A DNA stretch of 13,457 nucleotides, taken from contig JAVBKU010000017.1 of the NCBI GenBank assembly GCA_031553875.1, positions 1 through 13,457 on the forward strand. Reading direction: 5' to 3'. The notes below the pieces were generated by a model. It ran no database searches, was not told where the DNA came from, and saw only the letters and a list, made by a program, of their open reading frames with translations. This document shows positions 13,314 through 13,457 of this stretch, piece by piece; positions within the stretch are counted from its first letter, which is position 1, and each line of letters opens with the position of its first letter. The stretch is from JAVBKU01 sp031553875 (GTDB lineage: Bacteria > Bacteroidota > Bacteroidia > Bacteroidales > Rikenellaceae). A program made the translations under genes and the position numbers.

Positions 13314-13457
13314 CGACCTACTTTTGGCATTGCCCCAAAAGTAGGCAAAAGGTCTAGCCGCGTCTTCTGCCGGGGTCTCTTCCGGGAGCTTCCCTCGTTA
13401 CACGATAACTGAGGGTGATCTCCCTTACGAGACCTATTTCCGGCAGAAGCCCGAAGC
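13314..13457 (+). repeat. Modular palindromic repeat, copy 2, running to the window end
   Basis: Bases 13314-13451 match 1-138 with three substitutions in 138 positions. The CCTACTTTT/AAAAGTAGG hairpin and the CTTCTGCCGG/CCGGCAGAAG and GGTCTC/GAGACC helices are intact. The two copies diverge after CGGCAGAAGCC (CGAAGC here, AGATGC in copy 1), and the window ends before a closing helix or tail can be seen. It is in direct orientation relative to copy 1. Confidence 0.85.

Noticed and set aside
1..13457. Terminal repeat taken as proof of a circular element such as a plasmid or phage
   Set aside because: The two copies differ at three positions and diverge after 138 bases, so they are not an assembly overlap. 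The genes are chromosomal housekeeping genes.
1..13457. CRISPR array
   Set aside because: No short direct repeats with regular unique spacers are present. The repeated units are long palindromes kilobases apart.

Overview
The window reads as chromosomal DNA of a Bacteroidota bacterium, most likely a high-GC member of the Bacteroidales such as Alistipes or another Rikenellaceae (inference). Support comes from the protein families (DUF4954, a FecE-type ATPase with a changed Q-loop, Fe-type SodB), exact TAnnTTTG promoter boxes, no clear Shine-Dalgarno sites before most starts, and GC-rich codon use. Nothing suggests a phage, plasmid or defence island; most genes are housekeeping or nutrient uptake.

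Layout. (1) Bases 1-162: a 138-bp dispersed palindromic repeat with an AT-rich tail; the same repeat returns at 13314-13457, so the window runs from one copy into another. (2) 325-912 (+): Fe-type superoxide dismutase, convergent with a DUF975 membrane protein at 998-1645 (-), with one symmetric terminator hairpin between them. (3) Minus strand, 6044 down to 1961: a four-gene transport operon (small membrane protein, lipoprotein binding protein, FecCD permease, FecE ATPase), then a tRNA-Glu(UUC)-rpsT unit with its own near-perfect Bacteroidota promoter and a hairpin terminator. (4) Plus strand, 6236 to 13189, divergent from the transport operon: class I/II aminotransferase, DUF4954 beta-helix protein, der GTPase, a COG0731-like radical SAM protein, and prfB (RF2) with a programmed +1 frameshift.

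The most interesting signal is non-coding. A family of modular extragenic palindromes occurs at 1-162, 4328-4520, 9567-9624 (reverse orientation) and 13314-13457, with a lone tail at about 1881-1919. Each full copy has a CTACTTTT-type hairpin, a CAAAAG linker, a closing helix around a variable nested palindrome, and a GG-TTATTTT-like tail. The closing-helix sequence differs between copies but pairing is kept. One copy sits inside the transport operon between the binding-protein and permease genes. The copy upstream of der seems to be a minimal version with no variable insert.

Second-tier observations: a complete RF2 frameshift site with an SD-like element in a phylum that rarely uses SD pairing for initiation; a promoter box almost abutting the first start codon of the transport operon; and three tandem hairpins before prfB.
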